This document shows, piece by piece, positions 47,393 through 56,906 of a stretch of 64,000 nucleotides of DNA. The position numbers and the translations under genes are program-made. The notes under the pieces were generated by a model that ran no database searches, was not told where the DNA came from, and saw nothing but the letters and a program-made list of their open reading frames with translations. The first letter of the stretch is position 1. The number at the start of each line of letters is the position of its first letter. This stretch comes from Fontimonas thermophila (GTDB lineage Bacteria; Pseudomonadota; Gammaproteobacteria; Nevskiales; Nevskiaceae): assembly GCF_900113085.1 (NCBI RefSeq), contig NZ_FOOC01000003.1, positions 1 through 64,000 on the forward strand. Reading direction: 5' to 3'.

Positions 47393-47452
47393 GGAGTGTT
47401 CCCGGTGACGCCCGGCAATCCCGGGCCGGCGACATCCTACAATCTGTGGGCG

Positions 47453-48544
47453 ATGCGCAAAATCATCCACGTCGACATGGACGCGTTTTATGCGTCGGTG
47501 GAGCAGCGCGATGATCCGGCGCTGCGCGGCCGGCCGGTGATCGTGGCCTGGCGTGGCCCGCGATCCGTGGTTTGCGCCGCGTCTTACGAAGCGCGTCGCT
47601 ACGGTGTGCGCTCGGCGATGCCGGCCCTGCGTGCCGAGCGGCTGTGCCCGGATGCGGTCTTCGTGGCCCCCGATTTTGCGCGTTACCGTGCAGTGTCGCG
47701 CCAGGTGCGCGAGATCCTGATGCGGCATACCGACCTGGTCGAGCCGCTGTCGCTGGACGAAGCCTATCTCGACGTGACCACACCCAAGAGTGCGCTGCCC
47801 AGCGCCACTGCCATCGCCGAGTCGATCCGCGCATCGATCCGCGACGAGCTGCGCCTCACCGCATCCGCTGGCGTTGCGCCGAACAAGTTTCTGGCCAAGA
47901 TCGCCTCGGACTGGCGCAAGCCCGACGGCCTGTTCGTCATCCGGCCACGCGAGGTGCAGGCGTTTCTCGATCCGCTGCCGGTGACGCGTATCCCCGGCGT
48001 CGGCAAAGTCATGGACGCAAAACTCCAGCGCCTGGGCATCCGCACCATCGCGCAGCTACGCCTGTACGACCCGCTCGCGCTGGAGCGATGCCTGGGTCGT
48101 TATGGGCGGCGCCTCCATGAGCTTGCGCAGGGCATCGATCCGCAGCCGGTTGTTCCGGATCGGCCGGTACAGTCAGTCTCGGCGGAGGACACGCTCGCCT
48201 GCGATCTGCCGCTCGCCGAGCTGGCGCCTCACGTGCGGCGCATGGCGCACAAGGCCTGGCAGGCGTCACGCAAGACCGCGCGCATCGCCCGCACCGTCGT
48301 GCTCAAGCTCAAGACCGCGGACTTTCGCATCCTCACGCGCAGCGTGACGCCCGGCGTGCCCCCAGCGTCGGAAAACGAACTCGCGGAACTGGCGCTGGGT
48401 TTGCTCGCGCGCGTCGGCGACGATGGGCATGTGCGCTACCGGCTCGTCGGCGTGGGCCTGGGCAATTTCCAGGCGCCCGATGATCCGCGCCTGCAGCCGG
48501 ATCTGTTCGCCGCGCCGGTGGCGGTCAGCCACGCGCCGCGTTGA
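47453..48544 (+). CDS. dinB: DNA polymerase IV
   Basis: Y-family translesion polymerase of 363 residues. HVDMDAFYASVE (residues 5-16) carries the first catalytic Asp, and SLDEAYLDVT near 105 has the second acidic pair. GVAPNKFLAKIASD and the helix-hairpin-helix RIPGVGKVMDAKL follow. The C-terminus has QPDLF, a beta-clamp-binding motif. Start MRKIIHVD at 47453. Its last 20 bases overlap the convergent TM2 gene. No LexA box is evident in the short upstream region. Confidence 0.94.
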   Translation: MRKIIHVDMDAFYASVEQRDDPALRGRPVIVAWRGPRSVVCAASYEARRYGVRSAMPALRAERLCPDAVFVAPDFARYRAVSRQVREILMRHTDLVEPLSLDEAYLDVTTPKSALPSATAIAESIRASIRDELRLTASAGVAPNKFLAKIASDWRKPDGLFVIRPREVQAFLDPLPVTRIPGVGKVMDAKLQRLGIRTIAQLRLYDPLALERCLGRYGRRLHELAQGIDPQPVVPDRPVQSVSAEDTLACDLPLAELAPHVRRMAHKAWQASRKTARIARTVVLKLKTADFRILTRSVTPGVPPASENELAELALGLLARVGDDGHVRYRLVGVGLGNFQAPDDPRLQPDLFAAPVAVSHAPR

Positions 48545-48926
48545 GCTCGTCGATCTGGCCGTTGAGCGTCCAGTAGTCGTAGAGCACGCCGAGCAGGAAC
48601 AGCCCACCGCTGAACAGGTAGATCAGTCCGGTGATCCACTTGCCCATGTAGAAGCGGTGGATGCCGAAGATGCCGAGAAACGTCAGCAGCACCCAGGCCA
48701 CCGAGTAATTGACGGGACCGGCGCGGTACTTGATATCGGCGGCGCGGTCCATCGACGGGATCAGGAACAGGTCGATGATCCAGCCGATGAACAACAGCCC
48801 CAGCGTGAAGAACCAGATCGTGCCCGTGATCTGGCGGCCGTAGTAAAAGCGGTGCGCGCCCATGAATCCGAAAATCCACAGCGCGTAGCCAACAAGGAGA
48901 TGATGTGAGTTGCCGGTGCGGGTCAT
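48525..48926 (-). CDS. Double TM2-domain membrane protein
   Basis: A 133-residue protein with two TM2 units, each a pair of helices joined by a short turn. Signatures are GFMGAHRFYYGRQITG and GIFGIHRFYMGKWITG; a DYW/DLF-type acidic residue ends each second helix. Function of bacterial TM2 proteins is unknown. It converges with dinB, overlapping by 20 bases. Confidence 0.8.
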   Translation of the reverse strand: MTRTGNSHHLLVGYALWIFGFMGAHRFYYGRQITGTIWFFTLGLLFIGWIIDLFLIPSMDRAADIKYRAGPVNYSVAWVLLTFLGIFGIHRFYMGKWITGLIYLFSGGLFLLGVLYDYWTLNGQIDELNAARG

Positions 48927-49020
48927 GGCCAAGCCTCGTACAGTGTCCGTGCCTATGCTAACCGCACGCCGCACGCGGGTTCGACGGGATGGGCACGCAA
49001 AAGCCTGCTGCCTCGGTGCG

Positions 49021-50223
49021 TTACTCGTGGCGCAGTGCCTCGATCGGATCGAGCCGCGCCGCACGCAGCGCCGGGAAATAACCGAAGATCACGCCAATCG
49101 CGCCAGAGAACAGAAACGCGATCAGGTTGATCGACGGGCTGAACAGGAATGGCACCTGCATTGCGCCAGCCAGCGTCACCGAAGCCACGGCCGCCAACAC
49201 GATGCCGATCAGTCCGCCCAGACACGAGAGTACGACCGCTTCGACCAGAAATTGCAGCATCACCTCGCGTTCGAGCGCACCGATCGCAAGCCGGATGCCG
49301 ATTTCACGCGTGCGCTCGGTGACCGAGACCAGCATGATGTTCATGATGCCGATCCCGCCGACCAGCAGACTCACCGCGGCCACGGCGCCGAGCAGCATGG
49401 TCAGCACGCGGGTGGTTCCGGTGAGCGTCTCGGCGATCTGCCGTGTGTCCATCACCCGGAAATTGTCGTCCTCGCTATCGCCGATCCGGCGCCGCTCGCG
49501 TAGCAGCGACTCGATCTGGGCCTTGACTGCGTCGATCGATTCGGGCGTGGTCACCGACACCATGATCAGGTTGACGTCCAGGCTGCCGCTCAAACGGCGC
49601 TGCACGGTGCGCAGCGGCATCACGATCACATCGTCCTGGTCCGAGCCCATCGCCGACTGCCCCTTGGTGCGGAGCAGACCAATCACTTCGCAGGCGAACT
49701 GCTTGACGCGGATCTCGGAACCGAGCGGATTTTCTGCCTCGAACAGCTTTTCGCGGACGGTGCTGCCGAGTATGCAGACAGCCTTGCCGGCGCGCTGTTC
49801 GGCGTCGGTGAACTCACGGCCCGAGGCCAGCGTCCAGTTCCCCGCGGCGAAGTAGTCATTGCTCGTGCCGGTGACCGTCGTGGCCCAGTTGCGGGCCTGA
49901 TGGACGGCGGTGACCGCGGTGTTGACGACCGGTGCAACGGCAGCAATGGATGCGATCTGCGTGCGTATGGCTTCTACGTCCGCGATCCTGAATTTGGGTG
50001 CATCGGCCGCACCGGGACCCATACGCTGCCCGGGGCGCACCATCAGCAGGTTGCTGCCCATGCTCGCGATCTGATCGGAGACCGAACGCGTCGCGCCATT
50101 GCCCAGGGTCACCATCGTGATGACGGCGGCGACCCCGATGACCACGCCCAATACGGTCAACATCGAGCGCAGCAGATTGCGGCGGATCGCGCGCATCGAC
50201 AGCAGCAGCGCATTGCCGATCAT
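49021..50223 (-). CDS. MacB-type ABC exporter permease (FtsX fold)
   Basis: Inner-membrane subunit of 400 residues with one N-terminal helix, a periplasmic domain (about 45-270) and three C-terminal helices. Signatures are [17 protein letters not shown] and [21 protein letters not shown]. It works as a dimer that converts ATP hydrolysis by the adjacent ATPase into periplasmic movements that push substrates into an outer-membrane channel. Unlike E. coli MacB, the ATPase is a separate protein. Its start overlaps the ATPase stop by four bases. Substrate unknown. Confidence 0.9.
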   Translation of the reverse strand: MIGNALLLSMRAIRRNLLRSMLTVLGVVIGVAAVITMVTLGNGATRSVSDQIASMGSNLLMVRPGQRMGPGAADAPKFRIADVEAIRTQIASIAAVAPVVNTAVTAVHQARNWATTVTGTSNDYFAAGNWTLASGREFTDAEQRAGKAVCILGSTVREKLFEAENPLGSEIRVKQFACEVIGLLRTKGQSAMGSDQDDVIVMPLRTVQRRLSGSLDVNLIMVSVTTPESIDAVKAQIESLLRERRRIGDSEDDNFRVMDTRQIAETLTGTTRVLTMLLGAVAAVSLLVGGIGIMNIMLVSVTERTREIGIRLAIGALEREVMLQFLVEAVVLSCLGGLIGIVLAAVASVTLAGAMQVPFLFSPSINLIAFLFSGAIGVIFGYFPALRAARLDPIEALRHE

Positions 50224-50927
50224 GATGCGGGCTCGGCGTAGCGGTCACTCTCGACGCGGCCATCGACGAAACGGACGATGCGCCGGGCATACCGCGCCAT
50301 CTCCGGTTCATGGGTGACCATCAGCACGGTGATGCCGTGCTCGCGGTTGAGCGCGGTGATCAGGTCCATGATTTCGGCGCTGGTGCGGGTGTCGAGGTTG
50401 CCGGTGGGTTCATCAGCGAGCAAAACCTTGGGGCCGGTGACGATCGCACGCGCGATGGCGACGCGCTGTTGCTGGCCGCCGGAGAGCTCGGCCGGGGTGT
50501 GGTGTTCCCAGTTGTCCAGACCGACCCGGCGCAGGGCGGCGCGCGCAGCGGCGCGGCGCTCGGCGGCGGGGTGGCCGCGATAAATCAGCGGCAGCTCGAC
50601 GTTCTCCAGTGCCGTCGTGCGCGGCAGCAGATTGAAACCCTGGAAGACGAAGCCGATGAAGTGCCGGCGCAGCAGCGCGCGCTGATCCCGCGACATCGTC
50701 TCCACCGGCATGCCCCGGAACAGGTATTGCCCATCGCTGGGGGTATCCAGGCAGCCGATGATGTTCATCACCGTCGATTTTCCCGAACCGCTCGGTCCCA
50801 TCACGGCGACGAATTCACCCTCGTGGATGCTGAGATCGATGCCCTTGAGTGCATGGTACGAGGCTCCTCCGCGCCCGTAGATCTTGTGCAGCCCGATGAG
50901 GCGGATCAGCGGCGTGCTTTCGTTCAT
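50220..50927 (-). CDS. MacB/LolD-type ABC transporter ATPase
   Basis: Nucleotide-binding subunit of 235 residues. Walker A is GPSGSGKST near 44, the signature LSGGQQQR near 147, and Walker B VLLADEP near 168, with the switch His in VTHEPE. It powers the permease encoded immediately downstream and overlaps both neighbours by four bases, so the subunits are probably made in balance. Confidence 0.93.
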   Translation of the reverse strand: MNESTPLIRLIGLHKIYGRGGASYHALKGIDLSIHEGEFVAVMGPSGSGKSTVMNIIGCLDTPSDGQYLFRGMPVETMSRDQRALLRRHFIGFVFQGFNLLPRTTALENVELPLIYRGHPAAERRAAARAALRRVGLDNWEHHTPAELSGGQQQRVAIARAIVTGPKVLLADEPTGNLDTRTSAEIMDLITALNREHGITVLMVTHEPEMARYARRIVRFVDGRVESDRYAEPAS

Positions 50928-52219
50928 CGGTTGACGGAAACTTCGGTGATGACCTGCATGCCGGCCTCGAGCTCGCCGCCGGTGATTTCGGTGACGCGTC
51001 CGTTGGTCGCACCGGTTTGCACGGACAGCGCCACCGGCCGGCCTTCACGCAGCACCCAGACCTGTTTGGGGGCCCCATCGTCGGTGCTGGCGGTCGTCTT
51101 GACCGCGCGCGGTTGGCGGGGCGGGCGTGGCATCAGCACCGAGAGCAGATTTTGCCGGCGCTGTGGCTGCGAGTCCGCCGCCGGTGGGTTGAAGCGCAAT
51201 GCGGCGTTGGGGACGAGCAGGACGTTGTCCCGCGTCAGCGTGATGATGTCGGCGGTGCCGGTCATGCCGGGGCGCAGGCTGAGATCGTCGTTGGCGACTT
51301 GCAGGACCGCCGGGTAGGAAATCACGCCGCCGTTGTCGGTGGCGTTGAATCCGACGCGCAGGATGCGGGCGTGAAAGCGCCGGCCCGGCCAGGCATCCAC
51401 GGTGAAGGATGCCTCCATGCCGGCCTTGACCTGGCCGACGTCGGCTTCGTCGATGTCCACCTTGAGTTCCATCTTCGACAAATCCTCGGCGATCGTGAAC
51501 AGCGTGACGGCCTGCAACGAGGCGGCGACGGCCTGGCCGGGGTCCACGGCGCGTTGCAGCACGACACCGTCGATCGGCGAGCGGATGCGGGCCTTGGCCA
51601 GATTGGTCTGGCTCGTGCGCAGCGTGGCTTGTGCCTGGGCGACGGCTGCCCTGGCGCTGGCCACATTGGCACGCGCACGGGCATGTTCGGCTTCGGCCGT
51701 GTCGAGTTCGGCCTTCGCCGGGACCTTGCCACCAGACAGCCGGGCGACCTCGCGGTAACGGTTCAGCCTGGTCTCGGTCTCGGCAAGCGTGGCCCGTGCC
51801 TGCTCGAGTCCGGCCTGCGCCGCAGCGAGCGCAGCGCGTGCCTGGGTGACGGCATCCTCGAACTTGGAGAGGTCGAGCTGCGCGAGGATCTGGCCCTTGG
51901 TCACGTGATCGTCGTCATCGACGAAGACCGCGGCGACCGTCCCCGACAGCTCGCTGCCGACCGCGACCTGGTGGGTCGGCTGTAGCCGACCGGTGGCCGA
52001 GACCTTGACGACCAGGGTGCCGCGTTCGACGGGGTGCGTGATCCACTGCGGCGCATTGGATGCACCGTCGCGCGCCAGCAGCATGGCGATCGCCGCAGCG
52101 GCAGCCAGCGCGATGACGACCAGAACGGCGGTGCGCCAGCGCCGGCGTCCGTGGCCGCGCACGGCGATCCGGTCGATGGAAACCGTGGTGGAACCGTCGG
52201 ATGGAGGGACAGGGGTCAT
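50924..52219 (-). CDS. MacA-type periplasmic adaptor of the efflux operon
   Basis: Membrane-fusion protein of 431 residues with an N-terminal anchor helix (about 28-48), a lipoyl half-motif, and a long alpha-helical hairpin (about 100-190) rich in Ala, Gln and Arg. The second lipoyl half (ARIRSPIDGVVLQR) and a beta-barrel domain follow. It bridges the permease and the NodT-type outer-membrane channel encoded just upstream. Four-base ATGA overlaps join it to both neighbours. Confidence 0.9.
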   Translation of the reverse strand: MTPVPPSDGSTTVSIDRIAVRGHGRRRWRTAVLVVIALAAAAAIAMLLARDGASNAPQWITHPVERGTLVVKVSATGRLQPTHQVAVGSELSGTVAAVFVDDDDHVTKGQILAQLDLSKFEDAVTQARAALAAAQAGLEQARATLAETETRLNRYREVARLSGGKVPAKAELDTAEAEHARARANVASARAAVAQAQATLRTSQTNLAKARIRSPIDGVVLQRAVDPGQAVAASLQAVTLFTIAEDLSKMELKVDIDEADVGQVKAGMEASFTVDAWPGRRFHARILRVGFNATDNGGVISYPAVLQVANDDLSLRPGMTGTADIITLTRDNVLLVPNAALRFNPPAADSQPQRRQNLLSVLMPRPPRQPRAVKTTASTDDGAPKQVWVLREGRPVALSVQTGATNGRVTEITGGELEAGMQVITEVSVNR

Positions 52220-53664
52220 GAAGCAGGTTTTGCAGTGTCGGTGGGATCGGTCATCGTCCAGCCGCCGCCCAATGCCTTGTAGAGCTGGATTTGTGCGCTG
52301 GCCAGTTCTCCAGTGGTGACGGCGAGCTGATCCTGCAGATCGAGGAAGGTGCGCTGACTGTCGAGTACGGTCAGAAAATCGACCAGGCCGCTGGCATAAC
52401 GCTGCTCGGTGAGCTGCCGGGTTTCGCGGGCTGTGGCCACGGCCTGTTCCAGGCGCTCACGCCGTTCGGCACGGCTTGCGAGCGACACCAGGGCATCCTC
52501 CACCTCTCGTAGCGCCGTCAGCACGGCGGCCTGGTAGGCCAGACGCGCCTGTTCAAGGCGCGCGTCTTCGACGGCGATGGTGGCGCGGATGCGGCCTGCA
52601 TCGAAGATCGGCGCGGTGACCGCAGCCAGCAGTGAACGGCTGGCCGGCGCACTGCCGAGCCCGCCGATCGCCAGGGCTTCCAGGCCGATGCTGCCGGACA
52701 GTCTCAGGCTCGGATAGCGGGCTGCCTGGGCTTGACCCAGACGTGCCACCTGCGCGACGACCCGGCGCTCGGCTGCGCGCACGTCCGGCCGCTGCCGCAG
52801 CGTATCGGCCGGGATGCCGGTGGCGATCGCGACTGTGGCCAGCGGAATCTGCGCCGTCGCCGCCAGGCGCGTGCCGAGCTCGCCAGGCGCGCGCCCGAGC
52901 AGGACGGCCAGGCGGTTCTGCGCCTGCGCGATGGTGTTGCGCAGCGATGGCAGCGCGGCCGAGGCGGCTTCGAGCTGGGTCCGCGCCTGGGCGGCGTCGA
53001 GCTCCGAGACCAGGCCGGCCTCACGCCGCCAGCGTGCGAGGTCGTAGCCGTCGCGCAGCACCCGCAGGCTGTCCTCGGCGAGCGCGAGGCGCTGCTCGGC
53101 CGTGCGTAGCTCGACGTATGCGAGGGCGACCTCGGCCGTGAGCGAGACCTGTACTGTGCGCAAATCCTCGAGGCTGGCCTCGGCCTCGGCTTGTGCGGCC
53201 TCGACGCCTTGACGCAGACCGCCGAAGAGGTCGATTTCCCAGCTCGCGTCGAAGCCGGTGCTGTAGAGCGTGCGGCTGCGTTGGGCACTGCCGGTCTCTC
53301 CGCTGGTCGATGCGTGCGACGCCGATGCGGAAACGTCCACCGTGGGGCCGAGGGCCGCACCGGACAGGCGGCGTTGGGCGCGCGCGGCCCGCAGCTGGGC
53401 CCGTGCGGCGGCCAGATCGAGATTCTCATCGAGTGCGTCGGCGATCAGCGCCGAGAGCACAGGGTCCGCGAATTGCTGCCACCATCGGGACAGGATCGCG
53501 GCCTGCGTCGGATGAAGATCGACCAAACCATCGGCTGAACCCTCGACCGACCATTGTGCCGGCAGCGTGGGCTGGAGCGTGCGATCGCCCTCTCCGGTGA
53601 GCGCGCAGCCGGCCAGCAGCCACGCCGAGACGAGCAGTGAGATCAAAAGGGTGTGCGCTGGCAT
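52216..53664 (-). CDS. NodT-family outer-membrane efflux lipoprotein
   Basis: TolC-like channel of 482 residues. The start MPAHTLLISLL at 53664 gives a signal peptide with lipobox LAGC. Motifs GFDASWEIDLFGGLR and DVRAAERRVVAQVARLGQAQ are typical of NodT/RND-partner channels. It is the first gene of the four-gene efflux operon. The 134 bases upstream contain a G-rich stretch but no clear promoter. Confidence 0.9.
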   Translation of the reverse strand: MPAHTLLISLLVSAWLLAGCALTGEGDRTLQPTLPAQWSVEGSADGLVDLHPTQAAILSRWWQQFADPVLSALIADALDENLDLAAARAQLRAARAQRRLSGAALGPTVDVSASASHASTSGETGSAQRSRTLYSTGFDASWEIDLFGGLRQGVEAAQAEAEASLEDLRTVQVSLTAEVALAYVELRTAEQRLALAEDSLRVLRDGYDLARWRREAGLVSELDAAQARTQLEAASAALPSLRNTIAQAQNRLAVLLGRAPGELGTRLAATAQIPLATVAIATGIPADTLRQRPDVRAAERRVVAQVARLGQAQAARYPSLRLSGSIGLEALAIGGLGSAPASRSLLAAVTAPIFDAGRIRATIAVEDARLEQARLAYQAAVLTALREVEDALVSLASRAERRERLEQAVATARETRQLTEQRYASGLVDFLTVLDSQRTFLDLQDQLAVTTGELASAQIQLYKALGGGWTMTDPTDTAKPAS

Positions 53665-53798
53665 TTTTCCGGAATCGTCGATGGCGGGCTCGCCATGCAA
53701 GCCACGCGGTCTGCGATCCTGCCACGCGAAGGTGTCGCCGGCGTGGTGGGAATGTGGGGATTTTGTGGGTTTGGAGAAACCGGTCTGTGTGCCGGACA

Positions 53799-54416
53799 TC
53801 AGCCTGGTATGGCGTGCCCGGAATACACATAGGTCATCGGTCGGGGACCACGCAGATAGCGCGCGGTCAGCGCCTCGATGCAAAAGCCGCCGGCCTCGAT
53901 CAGGGCCGGAATGTCGCGATTGAGGTGGCAGCCACCGGCCAGCGGTTTCCAGATCGGGGTGAGCCGGTCCTGCCAGCGCCGTACGTCGCTATCGGGGGCG
54001 ATGCCGTGTTCGCAAAAAAGCAGTTGTCCGCCGACTTTGAGCACGCGGCGCATCTCGCGTAGCGCAGGGATGGGTTGCGCAATCGTGCACAGCGTGAAGG
54101 TGACGACCACGGTATCGAAGCTCGCGTCGTCGGCACCGATGTGCTCGACGACCAGCGGCACCATCTCGACCGGAATCGCAATCCGGGATGCGCGGCGGCG
54201 TGCCTTTGCCTGCATTGCGGCCGACGGATCGACGCCGACGATACACTGAACGCGGGCAGGATCGTAGAACTGCAGGTTGAGCCCGGAGCCGATGCCGATC
54301 TCGAGCACGCGCCTGCGCGCCTGCGGCACGATGCCGGCGCGCGCCTGCATCACCTCGGCCATGCCGCAGGCGCAATCGATCAGATGCGGGAGCACGTATC
54401 GGTCGTAAAAGCCCAT
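53799..54416 (-). CDS. SAM-dependent methyltransferase, class I
   Basis: A 205-residue methyltransferase. The SAM motif is VLEIGIGSGLNL near 37, VGVDPS near 62 holds the ribose-binding acidic residue, and TFTLCTI/LKVGGQLLFCEHG complete the fold. The LFCEHG pattern is common in the UbiE/METTL7-like group. Start MGFYDRYVLPHL at 54416 fits the family. Substrate unknown. It lies between the efflux operon and the ACT protein on the same strand. Confidence 0.85.
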   Translation of the reverse strand: MGFYDRYVLPHLIDCACGMAEVMQARAGIVPQARRRVLEIGIGSGLNLQFYDPARVQCIVGVDPSAAMQAKARRRASRIAIPVEMVPLVVEHIGADDASFDTVVVTFTLCTIAQPIPALREMRRVLKVGGQLLFCEHGIAPDSDVRRWQDRLTPIWKPLAGGCHLNRDIPALIEAGGFCIEALTARYLRGPRPMTYVYSGHAIPG

Positions 54417-54499
54417 CGCACGTCGTCCTGGAACGGGGAACGTCCGCAAGCCTGTCTGGCACCTGGCGGTGAGGTCCGGGGACAGGACAGGTGGCGTCT

Positions 54500-54916
54500 T
54501 TACCGTGCGCCGATCACAGCCGCGGCCCGATCGACGTCCTTGGGGCGTACCCAGAACACCGCGCCATAGCGTTCCGCTCCGGCGGCGATGGCGTCGATCG
54601 CGGTGATATTGATGCCGGCGCGGCCGAGTTTCTCGGCGAGTTTCACCAGCGCACCGGCGCGGTCCTTGCCCTGGGCGAGAAAGCCGGTTTTTTTCTTGGA
54701 CAGCTTCCAGCCGTATTTGCGCGCGATCTCCTCGAGATGCTGCGAGTCCTCGGGGATGAGTTCGACCTGCGAGGTGCCGGAGGCCGCCGGAAATGCGGTC
54801 AGCGCGAGCAGGTTCACTCCATGTTTCTTCAGGGTCTTGAGCAGATGCGCGCCCTCACCGGGCAGATCGTTGGCGTGCAGCACGTAGTTGTTCACCTTGC
54901 GGATGCCCTTGGCCAT
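54500..54916 (-). CDS. Small protein with two ACT domains
   Basis: A 138-residue protein with two ACT-like units. The first is NNYVLHANDLPGEGAHLLKTL and the second GFLAQGKDRAGALVKLAEKL, with GINITAIDAIAA. ACT domains bind amino acids or other small ligands for allosteric control. No catalytic domain is attached. A Lys-rich linker (KKHG, SKKK) joins the parts. Start ATG 54916 has GGGAG nine bases upstream. Confidence 0.78.
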   Translation of the reverse strand: MAKGIRKVNNYVLHANDLPGEGAHLLKTLKKHGVNLLALTAFPAASGTSQVELIPEDSQHLEEIARKYGWKLSKKKTGFLAQGKDRAGALVKLAEKLGRAGINITAIDAIAAGAERYGAVFWVRPKDVDRAAAVIGAR

Positions 54917-55030
54917 CGTCTCGCTCCCTTTGTCCGGTCCACGATGCGGTCTTCCGAGCATACTCCGGTCGCCGGGCGCCGTGTTCCCCCCTCGCCTTGC
55001 TGGGGTTTTACGCGAGCAAGGTCTCAGAAC

Positions 55031-55044
55031 TAGCCATTTGGCTA
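55031..55044. promoter_or_regulatory. Perfect 14-base palindrome upstream of the hybrid kinase
   Basis: TAGCCA-TT-TGGCTA is an exact inverted repeat with a two-base spacer, 78 bases before the kinase ATG in a 205-base divergent intergenic region. Its size suits a dimeric regulator such as the LuxR-type protein encoded at 62606. No second copy was found nearby by eye. Confidence 0.45.
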
Positions 55045-55121
55045 ATACTCGGCGGCAGGTGCAGGGCGTTATCGTGTGGCGCACACGGATTACAAGACAC
55101 GACCGAGAGGTGGCGGTTTAG

Positions 55122-56903
55122 ATGCCGCAGGCACAGAGCTTCGATCGACCGGAAAAAGAGCCGCCGGATGCACCGGAGGACGGGCTGCGCTCGCTGCAGG
55201 GCGAGCTGATTCTGCTGATCGCCGATCAGGCGCGGCGGGTGCCGTTCCTGGTCGTGTTTTCGGCAGGCCTGGTCGCTCTGCTCGTCGCTGCGCATGTGCC
55301 GCCGATGTATCCGGCGGCATGGTGGGTGCTGACGGCGCTCGCCACCTGGGTGCATTCGCGGATCGTCGGCGGTTTGCCGTCCGACGGCGCGCGCAGCGAG
55401 GCCGCACGGCTGCGCCTTGCCGCCTTGAGTTTTACTGGTCATGCCATGGTGCTGGCGGCGGTGTTCGCGTTTTTCCCTTTCGTTCCGGTGACCACGGGGG
55501 CGGTGATCACGATCTACAGCGTCGCACTGTGTGCGGCAACCTTGCCGGCCACGGCGGGATACCGACCGATTTTTCTGCCGTACGCCGTGGTGACGCTCGG
55601 TCCGATCGCACCGCTGTGGGCGCTGACGCCGGGCATCGCCGCGAGCGGCTTCGACCGCCTGGTGTTCGTGGTCATGACCGCCGTTTATTTCGCCGCCATG
55701 CTCGGCCACGCCAAGGGGGCCTATCGGGTGTTCACCGAGTCTTATGCGATCCGCCAGCAGCGGCTCGATCTGAACCGGCAGCTGCGCAGGGCGCTCGAGC
55801 AGGCGCAATCGGCGAGCCGCGCCAAGACGCGTTTTCTGGCCTCGGCGAGCCATGATCTGCGCCAGCCGATCCATGCGCTGTCGCTGTTCACCGGATCGTT
55901 GTTAATGCGTCCGCTCGATCCGCGCACGAGCGCGATCGCCGAGCAGATCGACAAATCGGTCAAGACGCTGGCATCCCAGCTCGATGCGCTGCTCGACGTG
56001 TCGCGCCTGGATGCCGGGGTCATCGACCGTGCGATCGAGACGGTCGATCTCAAAGTCCTGTTGACGCAGCTTGGCGAGGAATTCGCGCCGCAGGCGCAGA
56101 AAAAAGGCCTGCGCCTACACGTGCATTGTCCGCAGAGCGTGCTGGTCAGCACCGATCCGCTGCTGTTCCAGCGCATCCTGCGCAACCTGCTCTCCAACGC
56201 CATCAAATACACCGAGCACGGTCATGTCGAACTGCGCGCGCAAGCACTCGGCGACAAGGTGCGGGTCAGCGTCGCCGACACCGGTCCCGGCATCCCGGCG
56301 GAGGAACAGGAGCGCGTTTTCGAAGAGTTCTACCAGCTCAACAATCCGGAGCGGGATCGCAGCAAGGGCCTGGGCCTGGGTCTTGCGATCGTGCGCAGGC
56401 TCACCGCGCTTCTGGATCTGGAGCTCAGGCTCGAATCGGCGGTCGGGCAGGGCAGTTGTTTTTCGGTCGATGTCCCGGCCGCAGCCCAACGGGAGACTTC
56501 GATGCTGGACACACAAGCGGCTCAGGTGACGGCGGAGGCTTCCCGCATCCAGGTGCTGGTCGTCGATGATGAGGAGACGATCCGGCTGGGCATGAAGACC
56601 TTGCTCGAGGAGATGGGCTTTGGCGTCGAGGCCGTATCGTCCACCGAGGCGGCGATCGAGTGCTCCCGCCGCTTCTGCCCGTCGGTGGTGCTGGCCGATT
56701 TCCGGCTGCGCGGCAGCGACAGCGGCATTCGCACGATCCAGGCACTGCGCGCGGTCTGGCCCGACCTGCCGGCCTTGCTGATCAGCGGGGATACCGCGCC
56801 CGACCGCCTGCGCGAGGCGCACGATGCCGGCGTCAAGCTGTTGCACAAGCCGGTGGCGGCGAGCGCGCTGCGCGACGCGATCATCGAAGCGGTGCAGGCT
56901 TAA
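55122..56903 (+). CDS. Hybrid sensor histidine kinase with C-terminal receiver
   Basis: Membrane kinase of 593 residues. About six helices (40-205) form the sensor, and a coiled coil joins it to the HisKA domain with His244 in SHDLRQP. The ATPase domain has NLLSNAIKYTEHG, DTGPGIP and GLGLGLAIV. A receiver domain (about 480-593) carries the acidic pair DDEE and the phospho-acceptor Asp526 in LADFRLRG. A GMC fusion gene starts three bases after its stop, and a LuxR-type regulator follows on the other strand. Confidence 0.93.
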   Translation: MPQAQSFDRPEKEPPDAPEDGLRSLQGELILLIADQARRVPFLVVFSAGLVALLVAAHVPPMYPAAWWVLTALATWVHSRIVGGLPSDGARSEAARLRLAALSFTGHAMVLAAVFAFFPFVPVTTGAVITIYSVALCAATLPATAGYRPIFLPYAVVTLGPIAPLWALTPGIAASGFDRLVFVVMTAVYFAAMLGHAKGAYRVFTESYAIRQQRLDLNRQLRRALEQAQSASRAKTRFLASASHDLRQPIHALSLFTGSLLMRPLDPRTSAIAEQIDKSVKTLASQLDALLDVSRLDAGVIDRAIETVDLKVLLTQLGEEFAPQAQKKGLRLHVHCPQSVLVSTDPLLFQRILRNLLSNAIKYTEHGHVELRAQALGDKVRVSVADTGPGIPAEEQERVFEEFYQLNNPERDRSKGLGLGLAIVRRLTALLDLELRLESAVGQGSCFSVDVPAAAQRETSMLDTQAAQVTAEASRIQVLVVDDEETIRLGMKTLLEEMGFGVEAVSSTEAAIECSRRFCPSVVLADFRLRGSDSGIRTIQALRAVWPDLPALLISGDTAPDRLREAHDAGVKLLHKPVAASALRDAIIEAVQA

Positions 56904-56906
56904 AAA

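Noticed and set aside
53740-53785. G-rich stretch as a G-quadruplex
   Set aside because: Only three runs of three or more G are present, one short of the usual requirement.
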